Assembly: GCA_020746995.1 (NCBI GenBank)
Contig: JAGPXD010000001.1
Span: 186,001 to 250,000, forward strand
Length of the DNA: 64,000 nt
Direction of reading: 5' to 3'
Source of the DNA: Plectosphaerella cucumerina
Taxonomy: Eukaryota > Ascomycota > Sordariomycetes > Glomerellales > Plectosphaerellaceae
The notes below the pieces were generated by a model. The model made no database searches, was not told where the DNA came from, and was given only the letters and a program-made list of their open reading frames with translations. Of the stretch, positions 1 through 9,213 are shown piece by piece. The position numbers and the translations under genes are program-made. How positions within the stretch are numbered: position 1 is the stretch's first letter; the number at the start of each line of letters is the position of its first letter.

Positions 1-1850
1 TCAAATCTCTCTCAACTCGCTTGCTGACCCTACTTAGTCTTCATCCAGGATGCCATGAAGTTCCCGTAAGTCCTGTCTGCTCCTCCTCCATGACACGACC
101 TCTGACTCGTCCAGGGATGTCATCCACGCCGGCAAGCCCGAGCCTCACAATGAGATCCCTCAAGCCCAATCTGCGCACAACAACTTCTGGGACTTCCAAT
201 ATCTTCACCCCGAGGCCACCCACATGTTCAACTGGGCAATGTCTGACCGCACCATCCCGAGGTCGTTCCGCATGATGCAGGGATTCGGTGTCAATACCTT
301 CACCCTCATCAACGACAAGGGAGAGCGCCACTTTGTCAAGTTCCACTTCACCCCGGAGCTCGGCGTCCACTCCCTGGTCTGGGATGAGGCACTGAAGCTT
401 GCTGGCCAGGATCCCGACTTCCACCGCAAGGACTTGATGGAGGCCATTGAGAGCGGAGCCTTCCCCAAGTGGAAGTTCGGCATCCAGGTCCTTCCCGAGT
501 CAAAGGAGCATGACTTTGAGTTTGACATTCTCGACGCGACCAAGATCTGGTATGTCATCAAATTCCGAACCCATTCGCCCACCTGCTAACAATACTAGGC
601 CCGAGGAGCTCGTGCCCGTGCGATACATTGGCGAGCTGGAGCTCAACCGCAACGTTGACGAATACTTCCCCGAGACGGAGCAGGTTGCCTTCTGTACCAG
701 CCATGTGGTTCCCGGCATTGGATTCTCCGACGATCCTCTCCTGCAGGGTAGGAACTTCTCCTATTCCGACACCCAGCTCTCCCGCCTGGGCGTCAACTGG
801 CAAGAGCTCCCCATCAACAAGCCCGTCTGCCCTGTCATGAACCACAACCGTGACGGCGCCATGAGGCACACGATCACAAAAGGCAATGTCAACTACTGGC
901 CCAACAGGCACTCGGCTGTGCCCCCCGCCTCGAAAGAAGAGGGCGGCTATGTCGAGTATGCCCAGAAGGTCGCCGGCATCAAGGCTCGCACCAAGAGCGC
1001 CAAGTTCAAGGAACACCACTCCCAGGCCCAGCTCTTCGTCAACAGCATGTCCGAGGTGGAGAGAAACCACATGATCGCGGCGTTCTCGTTCGAGCTGGAC
1101 CACTGCGATGACCCTATCGTGTACGAGAGGATGACGCAGCGCCTGGCCGAGATTGACCTTGACCTCGCCCAGCAGGTCGCCCAGCAGGTGGGAGGACCCG
1201 TGCCCGAAAAGGCACTCAAGGTCAACCACGGCAACAAGGCCAAGGGACTCAGCCAGTTCGATTTCTTGCCCGAGAAACCGACGGTTGCCACTCGCCGCAT
1301 TGCCATCATCATCGCCGACGGTTACGATTCCGTGGCCTTCAACGCCGCCAAGGCGGGAATCCTCGCAGCGGGTGCCCTCCCATTCGTGATCGGACCTCGG
1401 CGGTCCGAGATCTACCCCGAGAACGCGGAGAAGAAGCCTGGCAGCGGCGTCATTCCCGAGCACCACCTCGAGGGTCAACGTTCCACCATGTTCGACGCCC
1501 TGTTCATCCCCGGCGGCGCAGAGGCCTACAAGACGCTGGCCAAGAACGGCCGTGCCCTGCACTGGATTCGCGAAGCGTTTGGCCACCTCAAGGCAATCGC
1601 GGCGACGGGCGAGGGTGTCGACCTTGTCCACAAGGCGGTGGTTCTGCCCGAGGTGACTCTCTCGTCGGGCGGAGCACACGAATCGTATGGTGTCGTGACC
1701 ATGAGGGACGTGCATCCTCAGGGCTTCAAGGAGGCGTATGAGATCATCAAGGGCAGCAAGGACTTCTTGGAGCAGTTCTTCTACAGTGTCTCTCAGCACC
1801 GCTGCTGGGCGCGCGAGCTTGATGGCTTGAGCACCCAGGTCGCTTACTAG
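1..1850 (+). CDS. Large-subunit catalase, 5' end outside the window
   Basis: Breaks down hydrogen peroxide to water and oxygen. Exons are read at 38-65, 115-549 and 599-1850; the introns at 66-114 and 550-598 have GT/AG ends, and bases 1-37 are the tail of another intron. The visible part starts in the heme fold (KFPDVIHAGKP, HMFNWAMSDR, MMQGFGVNTF). RNFSYSDTQLSRLG supplies the proximal heme tyrosine, codon 762-764. After about codon 1290 comes a flavodoxin/class-I amidotransferase-like domain (RRIAIIIADGYDS to the end), which is what separates large-subunit from small-subunit catalases. The N-terminal catalytic histidine and any signal peptide lie outside the window, so secreted versus intracellular cannot be decided. 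The stop is TAG at 1848-1850. The gene is convergent with the next one, 197 bp away. Confidence 0.95.
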
Positions 1851-2047
1851 GTACATTACAGTCTGTAATCCTTCTGGAGGACACAAGTTGTTCACACTTG
1901 TTATGGGTTTGATTTAGTATTCTTCAGCGAATTGCAATTCATGGCAACCGAACACTCAAGTATTCCAACACCTCAAAGTGATGACGACGACAATATTATT
2001 AACGATGTATCTAGTTGCGGACTTTCTGCCTAGAGATTTTCGACAGC

Positions 2048-3037
2048 TCACATGCACGCAGCTCCGTCAATTCCCAACACCTTGCCGTTGATCCACTCGC
2101 CATCCTGCGAAGCCAGGAAGCAAGCGACACGAGCAATGTCGATAGGAAGGCCGACGCGGTGGATAGGCGACCATCCGGCGGCGTATTCGTCAACCTCTTC
2201 GTTGCTGAGCGAGTCGCCGTTGGGGATGTACTCTCGGCAGACGGCGTGGTACATGTCTGTGCGGATGCCGCCAGGTGCAACGGCGTTGACGGTGATCTTC
2301 TTGTCGCCAAAGTCTGGGAGTTATCAGTATGGGCACACACGAGCAATTTGTCAAGCCGAGGGCGCTGCGCTTACCGATGGCCATGCAACGCACAAACGTC
2401 TCAATGGTACCCTTTGAGCCCGAGTAGACGGCGTGGCGGGGGACACCCTTGGCTTGACCGGTGATGGAACCCATGAGGATGAGGCGACCGCCGATCTCGA
2501 GGTGCTTGTACGCCTCGCGGGCGACGAAGAACTGGCCGCGGGTGTTGATGTTGAAGACGCGGTCGAACTCCTCGGGGGTGACGTCCTTGACGTGGCCGAA
2601 GGAGACGACGCCGCTGTTGGAGCAGACAATGTCGAGCTTGCCAAAGGCCTTGACGGCCTCCTCGAACATGGAGACGATCTCGTCGACGATGGACACGTTG
2701 GCCCTGATGGAGACGGCGTCGGAGCCGCCCTTCTTGATGGCGGCGACGACCTCCTCGGCGAACTCGGAGCTGTTGGCGTAGTTGACGATGACCTTTGCGC
2801 CGCGGCGTCCGAGCTCAAGGGCCATCTCACGGCCGATGCCGCGGCCTGTGGTGGTTGGTGTCAGTCGGGGTGTCAGATGGGGGAGTCCGGGGGTGGGTCT
2901 GGGAGAATAGGGGGGGGATGGAACCTACCAGCGCCGGTCACGAGGGCGACCTTTCCCTCGAGCGATGCTGAGGCCAGACCCAGTGGGCCGGGGATGCGAG
3001 TGTAGTCGACATGTTCACCGTTGAGAGTTCCAGGCAT
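2048..3037 (-). CDS. THR1: Trihydroxynaphthalene reductase-like SDR (DHN-melanin)
   Basis: NADPH-dependent short-chain dehydrogenase expected to reduce polyhydroxynaphthalenes during DHN-melanin synthesis. Exons 3037-2929, 2845-2375 and 2313-2048. The joined protein has the Rossmann motif GAGRGIG, the family signature NSGVVSFGHV, catalytic Ser in MGSITG and the YSGSK Tyr/Lys pair, then NAVAPGGIRTDMY. It resembles the Magnaporthe and Colletotrichum naphthol reductases throughout. The last residue is Met (GIDGAACM). In Magnaporthe a C-terminal Met is found in the tri-hydroxynaphthalene enzyme and Ile in the tetra-hydroxynaphthalene enzyme, so the 3HN assignment is favoured, not proven. Versicolorin-reductase-type SDRs are the main alternative. 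No polyketide synthase or scytalone dehydratase gene is nearby. A 1.77 kb gene-free stretch lies upstream. Confidence 0.88.
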
Positions 3038-4802
3038 GATGGCGGTTGAATGTGTGCAGCAATAGTAATAGGCTGGGGTTGAGAGTGGCTGTTGGTGTGT
3101 TGAATTGAGTCGAAGCGATGCAATGTGATGTGTGCTCTTGCAATCAATTTGAGAGAAAGACCCTTTTCATTTTAAGTATTGAACAAGCCCACGGCTTGAA
3201 GCCGTTGCTTGCGCTCATCCCGTTGCTGTTGCTGGCGGATGCCCGTGGCGAGCCCGGAGGTGATGATCTGTCGGACGTCCGTGAAACTGCCGCGAAGGCC
3301 GGGACGTGGCCGGCCGGACAGACGGACAGCGATGGGCATTGTGGCCCCTGGACGACACATTGGAAAACTTCGCTCGGATCCGGTCAAGAGGGCCGTGCCG
3401 ACGGCCCATGGAAGATAGGAGATGGGGATCATATGTGTCTTTTAGGAAACCCAAATGAAGTCAAGAGCTGGACGGACGGAGGGACGGGGTTACTCGGTGC
3501 AGTACTCTAGATGTCTGAGCTGACCACCCAAAACCAAATGCAAGACGGGACAGAGAGAGTCCCGCCCCTCCGGCGGTCGCCCGGTAAGGCTGGGGTGAGA
3601 TTCCCCGACTCCATTTCCGCGTAATTCCAGCCGTCAGATTTGGCTGTCATCCTTGGCCTGGTCAGCCCTGGTACAGATTTTAGCTTCCAGGATCTAGCCA
3701 AGAATTGAGGATTTAACGGCGTGAGGCGGATCCAATATTCTCAGCACAGCCTGCCGTCAGCGAGATGTGTGTGCAGAGGTTGGGGGGGGGGGGCCTGATA
3801 GAAAAGGGGATAGCGTCAAGTTATTTTGAGCAGGGGACACCACGGTTCGGATGTGTGTTGGCAGGCTGGTCAGTGGTGGTGGCTGGTCGCAGAATCGGAG
3901 CCTGATCATCTTCTCCTCACCTCACTTTGCTCCTTTGTCCTTTCTCCAGCTCAGGCTGTAGGTTGCTTACCCATCTTGCCATCATCGGCAGAAGGGACAA
4001 CTCGGACGTCCCGGCTGGCAGGCTGCCCGACAAAGGACCGTCGTGTCATGATGGCATCCATTCACGAGCCTCGGATCCTCGTCTTGTGCTCCCATGCCGC
4101 GTGCCATCTCTTCTGCAGGCTGGTCCTCTTTCCCCCTCATGGATTGCACGGGCTTGCCTGAGTACTTGTAATTCTTCCCATGTCGACTTTCATGTCGTCT
4201 AGGTCGGCGACTCCTGGTCAGAATACGCCACGGCCCCCAACACCCCCGGGATCACCGCCCGCGTTGAGCCTGCTGGCCTGGCTCAGCCGCTCAGCACACT
4301 GCAGCCAACATGCACCGCACCCACCATTCTTCTTCCTTCGCCCCTCCTCCGAGCAGGGGGGGCGCTGCTCTCATCTGCGGTTGGCATCCAGCCTGCTGGG
4401 AATAACGGCGTCGTCTGGTCTTTTGCTTGTACTGCCACGCCTGGGCTCTGCTACCAGATACCTAGAAGACGTAAAAGTAACATTGAATTTCCTGCTAGCG
4501 AGTAGCGAATCTCCATCTCCCCGCAGCGGGCCCCTCCGAGTCCATCCCCCTTTCCGTCCCTCCCTGCCACCCACCCGTCATCCGTCTGTTTGCCTCGCCT
4601 CACCTCACACAACCCTGCAATCCTCTTATACCACCAACAACGCCCGCCGCTGACACCATGTCTTCTCTTCACGTTCCTCGAGTGTTTGCTTGCCGCTACT
4701 GCGTGATAAACGACTTGAGAATCAAAGTCGGGTTCAAAGCCAACGACCCTTGAGCCATCAGGTGACCCTCGTAACCGACGACAACGACGGCATCTCATCA
4801 CC
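3038..4802. other. Gene-free stretch between divergent genes
   Basis: This 1.77 kb stretch separates the reductase (leftward) from the membrane-protein gene (rightward) and must hold both promoters. It contains a run of 12 G at 3782-3793. Pyrimidine-rich DNA from about 4200 to 4660 is typical of a fungal promoter or long 5' leader. The open frames here (for example 3826-4161 and 4180-4653) have no recognisable protein features and are treated as chance. I see no RNA gene. Confidence 0.5.
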
Positions 4803-5933
4803 ATGTCCCCCTCAAACGACGACCATCTCGACAGCTTCGGGCTCTCATGCCCGAGCGGCGGCGATTTCTACGTGTGCGACAAGGCCGCTCTCAAGTTCAT
4901 CGGCTGCTGCACATCAGATCCGTGCTCTAATGGCAGCGGCAAATGTCCCAACAGCGACCTCAGGGTGGCTTCATTTTCAGCCGACAAATATGCCAACATC
5001 CCCGAACAAAGCTGCGATGACAACCGGCGCGAGAAAGTATGGTACACATGTCGAGGTCAGTCCCTCCCTGCCCGCGTAGCCTTATCTCATGACAGACCGA
5101 CTGATCGCTCTGTAGACAACGATCCGCCTTTCCTCGGCTGCTGCGCCAGCGTCCCATGCGGAACTGGCTGCCCAAAAGACCACCTCATCCAGGCGGTTCT
5201 CTCCGACGACGAGGTCAAGCGCATGGCCTTCCTGCCGCCTAGCTCGACATCATCTGCCGATCCATCCGGTACTCCTACCTCGACATCGGGTGCCTCGACA
5301 GGCGACTCGCAGAGCTCGGGGCTCTCTACGGGCGCCATCGCTGGAATCGCCGTCGGCGGTGCCGCAGCCCTCATCATCATCGGCGTCCTCGTCTGGCTGT
5401 GCCGTCGCCGCGTCAGGAAGAGCAACGAGGGTCATCAGCAGCCGGGTCCTGAGATGTCCTACCACGACAACAGCATGCCGAACAGCCCGGCGCCCTTCGG
5501 ACACATCCGAGGTGAGTGTCGCGCAGCCTTCCCACCGTCTTCCACGTGGACTGACCATGGCATAGACTCGCACATCAGCTCGGCGACCACTGCCGTCCCC
5601 CATTCCTACCAGTCAACGCCCACATCGCCCGATTTCCACTCGAAAACCTACGCCCAATACTCGCACCCTCACTACCAGCACCCTTCGTCACCGCCACCTC
5701 CCTCTGCGCAGCATCCCCCGTCCGTCTACTCGCAGTACGCCGAAAGCGACAACGGCTACCAGTACCATCCCGTCCACCCGCGCCACCTCAGTCACATGTC
5801 TGGCATCTCAGGGATGTCGGATCCGAATGCCACGCTGCAGCCCGTGTCGGAAATGGACGGCGGCGACCAGCACCAGAGGGTAGAGCTGCCAGGAAACGAC
5901 ACATCAGGGTCTGCATTCGGTCGGCAACACTGA
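4803..5933 (+). CDS. Cys-rich single-pass membrane protein, function unknown
   Basis: Exons 4803-5055, 5116-5511 and 5566-5933; ATG sits in CACCATG. The N-terminal part has two copies of a short cysteine motif, FIGCCTSDPC and FLGCCASVPC, the second starting just after the first intron. A Ser/Thr-rich stalk (STSSADPSGTPTSTSG) follows, then one membrane helix (GAIAGIAVGGAAALIIIGVLVW-like stretch, coded at about 5331-5400), a basic stop-transfer LCRRRVRK, and a Pro/His/Tyr/Ser-rich cytoplasmic tail. There is no N-terminal signal peptide, so the Cys domain would be outside only if the helix acts as a reverse signal anchor. The layout resembles fungal wall-stress sensors, but the Cys domain is not WSC. 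Both introns are multiples of three with no stop, so retained forms would stay in frame. Confidence 0.8.
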   Translation: MSPSNDDHLDSFGLSCPSGGDFYVCDKAALKFIGCCTSDPCSNGSGKCPNSDLRVASFSADKYANIPEQSCDDNRREKVWYTCRGQSLPARVALSHDRPTDRSVDNDPPFLGCCASVPCGTGCPKDHLIQAVLSDDEVKRMAFLPPSSTSSADPSGTPTSTSGASTGDSQSSGLSTGAIAGIAVGGAAALIIIGVLVWLCRRRVRKSNEGHQQPGPEMSYHDNSMPNSPAPFGHIRGECRAAFPPSSTWTDHGIDSHISSATTAVPHSYQSTPTSPDFHSKTYAQYSHPHYQHPSSPPPPSAQHPPSVYSQYAESDNGYQYHPVHPRHLSHMSGISGMSDPNATLQPVSEMDGGDQHQRVELPGNDTSGSAFGRQH

Positions 5934-6399
5934 GGGCGGGACAGTTGGATGAGACTTTGGTCCTTCGAGCAGGCGATGTATATAGATCACTTAATCAACA
6001 CTTCTAATTCTGTGCCTAAGCTATTGATGTACCAAAGAGGCTACCTCCAGCGAGGTATGTCCCTTGTGACAGAATGGTCTGGGAACCTCGACACCTCCGC
6101 GATGTGCAAGACTCCCAGGTCGCCAAGATGGCCCCCACTTTCCTATTCTCGTCACACGCAGTACGACCGGCCACTGTAAGCCGGTGGAATGTTTGTCTGT
6201 CGCTCACCTGTTGGCGCGCCTGAAGAAGGTTAAGTAGTCCAGTCATCGCACCTCAACTCCGCGTATACTCGTTTGGAGCGGGTTTCCTCGTATCGTGCGG
6301 GGTATAAGCGATTCTTCAACCGGCTCCAGGTGCACCTCGAGCGTCAGCACGAAAGCGAAAGCCCTCACTCACATCACGGTCAGCACCAGATGAGCAAAC
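5934..6399. other. Intergenic spacer, tandem genes
   Basis: The 466 bp spacer holds the 3' end of the membrane-protein gene and the promoter of the serine hydrolase gene. I see no gene, repeat or RNA. Small frames here have no protein character. Confidence 0.4.
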
Positions 6400-7563
6400 A
6401 TGGCAACCGTACAAGGCGAGTGCGACCCTGAGTTTCAGGAGGTCCGTCATCTCTTCCAGCACTTCCTCGACTCTGGTGAGGAACTCGGAGCCGCCGTCGC
6501 CGTCAACGTGGACGGACGCAACGTCATCGATCTCTGGGGCGGTTGGGCCGACGTTGACAAGACCAAGCCATGGGAAAAAGATACTATCGTCAACGTCTAC
6601 TCGACAACAAAGACAGTCACGTCGCTTGCTATGCTCAAGCTCGTCGACATGGGCCTGGTTTCTGTCACCGACAAGGTCTCGCAGCACTGGCCCGAGTTCG
6701 CAGCCAACGGGAAGGAGAACGTCGAGATCAGACACCTGCTTTCCCATTCATCTGGTCTCTCCGGGTGGACGGACAAGATGACCATAGAGGACATTTGTGA
6801 CCTCGAACTGGGCACGACCAAGCTCGCCGCCCAGGCCCCGCTGTGGCCGCCCGGCACCGCGTCGGGCTATCACGGCTACACCTTCGGCCATGGCCCGGCC
6901 GAGATAATCAGGCGCAAGACAGGCCTCGGGCTTCGGGACTTTCTAAGACGGGAGATTACCGGACCCCTCGGGGCCGACTTCCACATCGGCGCACTCGAAA
7001 AGGACTGGCCTCGAGTCGCGACCCTCGTGCCACCTCCTCCCTTCCCGGCGCCGACCTCACCGTTGAGTCCGATCACAGCCAGCGTCGTGCTCAACCCTCC
7101 ACTCGTCCCGGAGCAGGTGCTGTTCTCTGCATCGCCGACCTGGCGCAAAGCCGAGATTGGCGCCTCAAACGGCCACGGCAACGCGCGGAGCCTTGTCCGC
7201 CTCTTCACCGAGGTTGTCCTTGCCGAAAAGGGCGACGCCGACCGCATCATCTCGAAACAGACGGCCGACCTCATCCTGGACGAGCAGGTGAGGGGGAACG
7301 ACCTTGTCCTTGGCGGGCCCATCTGCTTCGGCAATGGCTTCGCCTTGGTAGGAGACGGCTTCGGATGGCTTGACTCCGGGCTGCCCAAGGGCCGGTTGGC
7401 TTCATGGAACGGCTACGGCGGCTCTGAGATGATCATGGATTTCGACAGACACTTGACGTTCGCTTACACGATGAACAAGATGAAGATTGGGAGCGCGCAC
7501 ACGGAGGTCGTCAGGGCATACTTGGCAGCGATCTACAAGACTCTGGGCGTCGAGGTACAGTAG
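6400..7563 (+). CDS. Class-C beta-lactamase-like serine hydrolase
   Basis: Intronless, 387 residues, ATG in AACATGG. The protein has the serine beta-lactamase/family VIII esterase fold. The nucleophile motif SxxK is STTK (Ser68, Lys71), the second motif is GYHGYTFG with Tyr157 as probable general base, and RHLLSHSSGLSGW lies between them. The length is right for fungal esterase or acyl-transferase members such as the LovD and EstB types. There is no signal peptide, so the enzyme is probably cytosolic. Lactone or ester hydrolysis or acyl transfer is more likely than antibiotic breakdown. The substrate cannot be read from the sequence, and the neighbours give no pathway clue. Confidence 0.85.
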   Translation: MATVQGECDPEFQEVRHLFQHFLDSGEELGAAVAVNVDGRNVIDLWGGWADVDKTKPWEKDTIVNVYSTTKTVTSLAMLKLVDMGLVSVTDKVSQHWPEFAANGKENVEIRHLLSHSSGLSGWTDKMTIEDICDLELGTTKLAAQAPLWPPGTASGYHGYTFGHGPAEIIRRKTGLGLRDFLRREITGPLGADFHIGALEKDWPRVATLVPPPPFPAPTSPLSPITASVVLNPPLVPEQVLFSASPTWRKAEIGASNGHGNARSLVRLFTEVVLAEKGDADRIISKQTADLILDEQVRGNDLVLGGPICFGNGFALVGDGFGWLDSGLPKGRLASWNGYGGSEMIMDFDRHLTFAYTMNKMKIGSAHTEVVRAYLAAIYKTLGVEVQ

Positions 7564-7881
7564 GCGTAGCGTGGCGTAGGGCAGCAACGCGATGACCGAG
7601 AGGGGGGGTACGTAGCAAGTCTGTATTGTGTGGTGTTAGTCAAATCGTGACCGAACCAAGACAGCAGACACAGGTTTCGAAGGCCAGGGACAGACATGAT
7701 GATCTTTGTTGAACATCCAGACGTGATTGTCTATTCATATGCACAGTTGAAATATATACAGAAAACTAAACGAGCTCATGTACAAGAAGTATGGGCCAAG
7801 AGCGGCGCGACACAAAGTGTGACGTCCGTAGAGCTCGACACGAGGTCAGAGCCCCGAGAAGAGGCGATCGCGGAGACCGGC
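7564..7881. other. Convergent spacer
   Basis: A 318 bp gap between the ends of the hydrolase gene and the AA9 gene, holding both 3' untranslated regions. I see nothing else in it. Confidence 0.4.
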
Positions 7882-9213
7882 TTAGTAGTTGAGGCGGCGC
7901 TCGTGCAGGGTCTGGCGCTTGGTGGGGACGGTCTCCTCGCACTCGTCAATGTCCTCGTACTCGTCGTCGTCACCGGCAACGGGCTCCTCCTCCTCGACGG
8001 GCTCCTCGTCCTCGGCGGGGCAGTCGTCCTCGTCATCGACGGGCTCCTCGATGGGCTCCTCGTCATCCTCGGCGGGGCAGTCATCCTCGTCAACGGGCTC
8101 CTCGACGGGCTCCTCAATGGGCTCCTCGTCGTCCTCGGCCGGGCAGTCATCCTCATCGTCAACGGCGACGGGGTCAAGGCCACCCTCGGAGTCCTCCTCA
8201 TCCTCGGCGGGGCAGTCGTCCTCGTCAACGGGCTCCTCCTCGACAGGCTCCTCGTCGTCAACGGGGCAGTCATCCTCGACGGGCTCCTCCTCCTCCTCGA
8301 CGGGAGTGGTGGGGGCAGGGGTGCTCGAGGGGGCAGGGGCAGCAGTGGCAGCGGCAGAGGAGGCAGCAGCCGAGGTGGCGACGGCAGTGGGAGCAGAGCC
8401 GGCAGCAGTGGTGGGAGCAGGGGCAGGGGCAGAGCCGCCGCCGCAGGTGAAGAGCTTGGGGCCGGGGATGGTGTACTCCTCGGTCTGCTGGTAGGGGGAG
8501 TAGTCGATGCCCGCGTCGGAGGCGGAGTAGGCACCGGGGAAGGAGACGAGACCGGTGGGAACAGTGCTGCCGGAGCCGGTAACCTCGAGCTGGTGGCAGC
8601 CGGGGTAGTACTCAGCACCCTGGTGGAGGGCGATGATCTCGTGGCGGACGAGGTAGAAGCCAGGGGACAGGCACTCGGGGATGGTGTACTCGGCGACGCC
8701 ACCGGCGGTCATGAGCTTGGAGGCGGCCCAGTTGTTGGTGACGCCCTCACGGCCACCCTCCTGAATCTTGAACCAGACGGCGCTGTACGGTGTTAGTTCG
8801 TGATATCAGAAACTGTTGGGAGAAGCTGCTACTCACTCGGTGCCGGGCTGGTAGTCCTGGCAGCCAGCGTCGGGGCAGCGGGCCATGTAGGTGATGACGG
8901 GACCGACGTGCGAGTCGGGCCACAGGGTCCAGGAGAGCTGGACGGTGGAGCCGGCGGCGGCAGGGGCGTGCAGGGCAGCGGGCTTGGAGCCCTCACCAAA
9001 GCCACCACAGGTCATGTCGTTGCTGGTGACGTCGAGGACGGGGCCGTTGCCGGCGATGTAGCGGGAGACACGGTCGGGGGCGGGGGTGGTGTAGGGGTCG
9101 GTGTAGGGCTGGTAGAACTCGTAGGTCTCGCCGCCAATGACAGCGGAGTCGACGAAGCCGTGAGCGGCCGCCAGGGCCGCGGAGGCAACGACGGTAGGCA
9201 GAATGTACTTCAT
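7882..9213 (-). CDS. AA9 lytic polysaccharide monooxygenase with acidic Cys-repeat tail
   Basis: Secreted copper enzyme that cleaves cellulose or related glucans oxidatively. Exons 9213-8837 and 8782-7882, 425 residues. The signal peptide (about 1-17, ending LAAA) leaves His18 as the new N-terminus, the first ligand of the histidine brace; His102 in PDSHVGPV is the second. The axial-site region ALHQGAEYYPGC and the family signature GLVSFPGAYSASDAGI follow. Tyr185 takes the axial Tyr place, and the usual Gln two residues before it appears to be Glu183. After the catalytic domain come an Ala/Pro/Ser/Thr linker (about 225-285) and an acidic tail of Glu/Asp/Pro with five DDCP units. It ends TKRQTLHERRLNY. 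No cellulose-binding module is present. A long plus-strand frame over the tail is only a shadow. Confidence 0.93.
7970..8300 (-). repeat. Coding tandem repeat, DDCP units of the AA9 tail
   Basis: The GGGGCAGTC-type core (reverse-strand code for Asp-Cys-Pro) recurs near 8016, 8073, 8140, 8208 and 8262. The spacings of 54-69 bases are all multiples of three. Each unit encodes roughly DEDDCPAED-DEEP followed by an EEPV spacer. Such a repeat can change length by slippage without breaking the frame. Confidence 0.85.

Noticed and set aside
558..1895. 445-codon minus-strand open frame
   Set aside because: Shadow of the catalase coding strand; no domain and no start context.
6400..7563. Antibiotic beta-lactamase
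   Set aside because: The SxxK fold is shared with esterases and acyl-transferases; no signal peptide or lactamase-specific motif, so resistance is not claimed.
7696..8796. 366-codon plus-strand open frame
   Set aside because: It lies exactly opposite the acidic-repeat tail of the AA9 gene; its Leu/Val/Gly-rich product is the complement of Glu/Asp codons. No independent protein feature.
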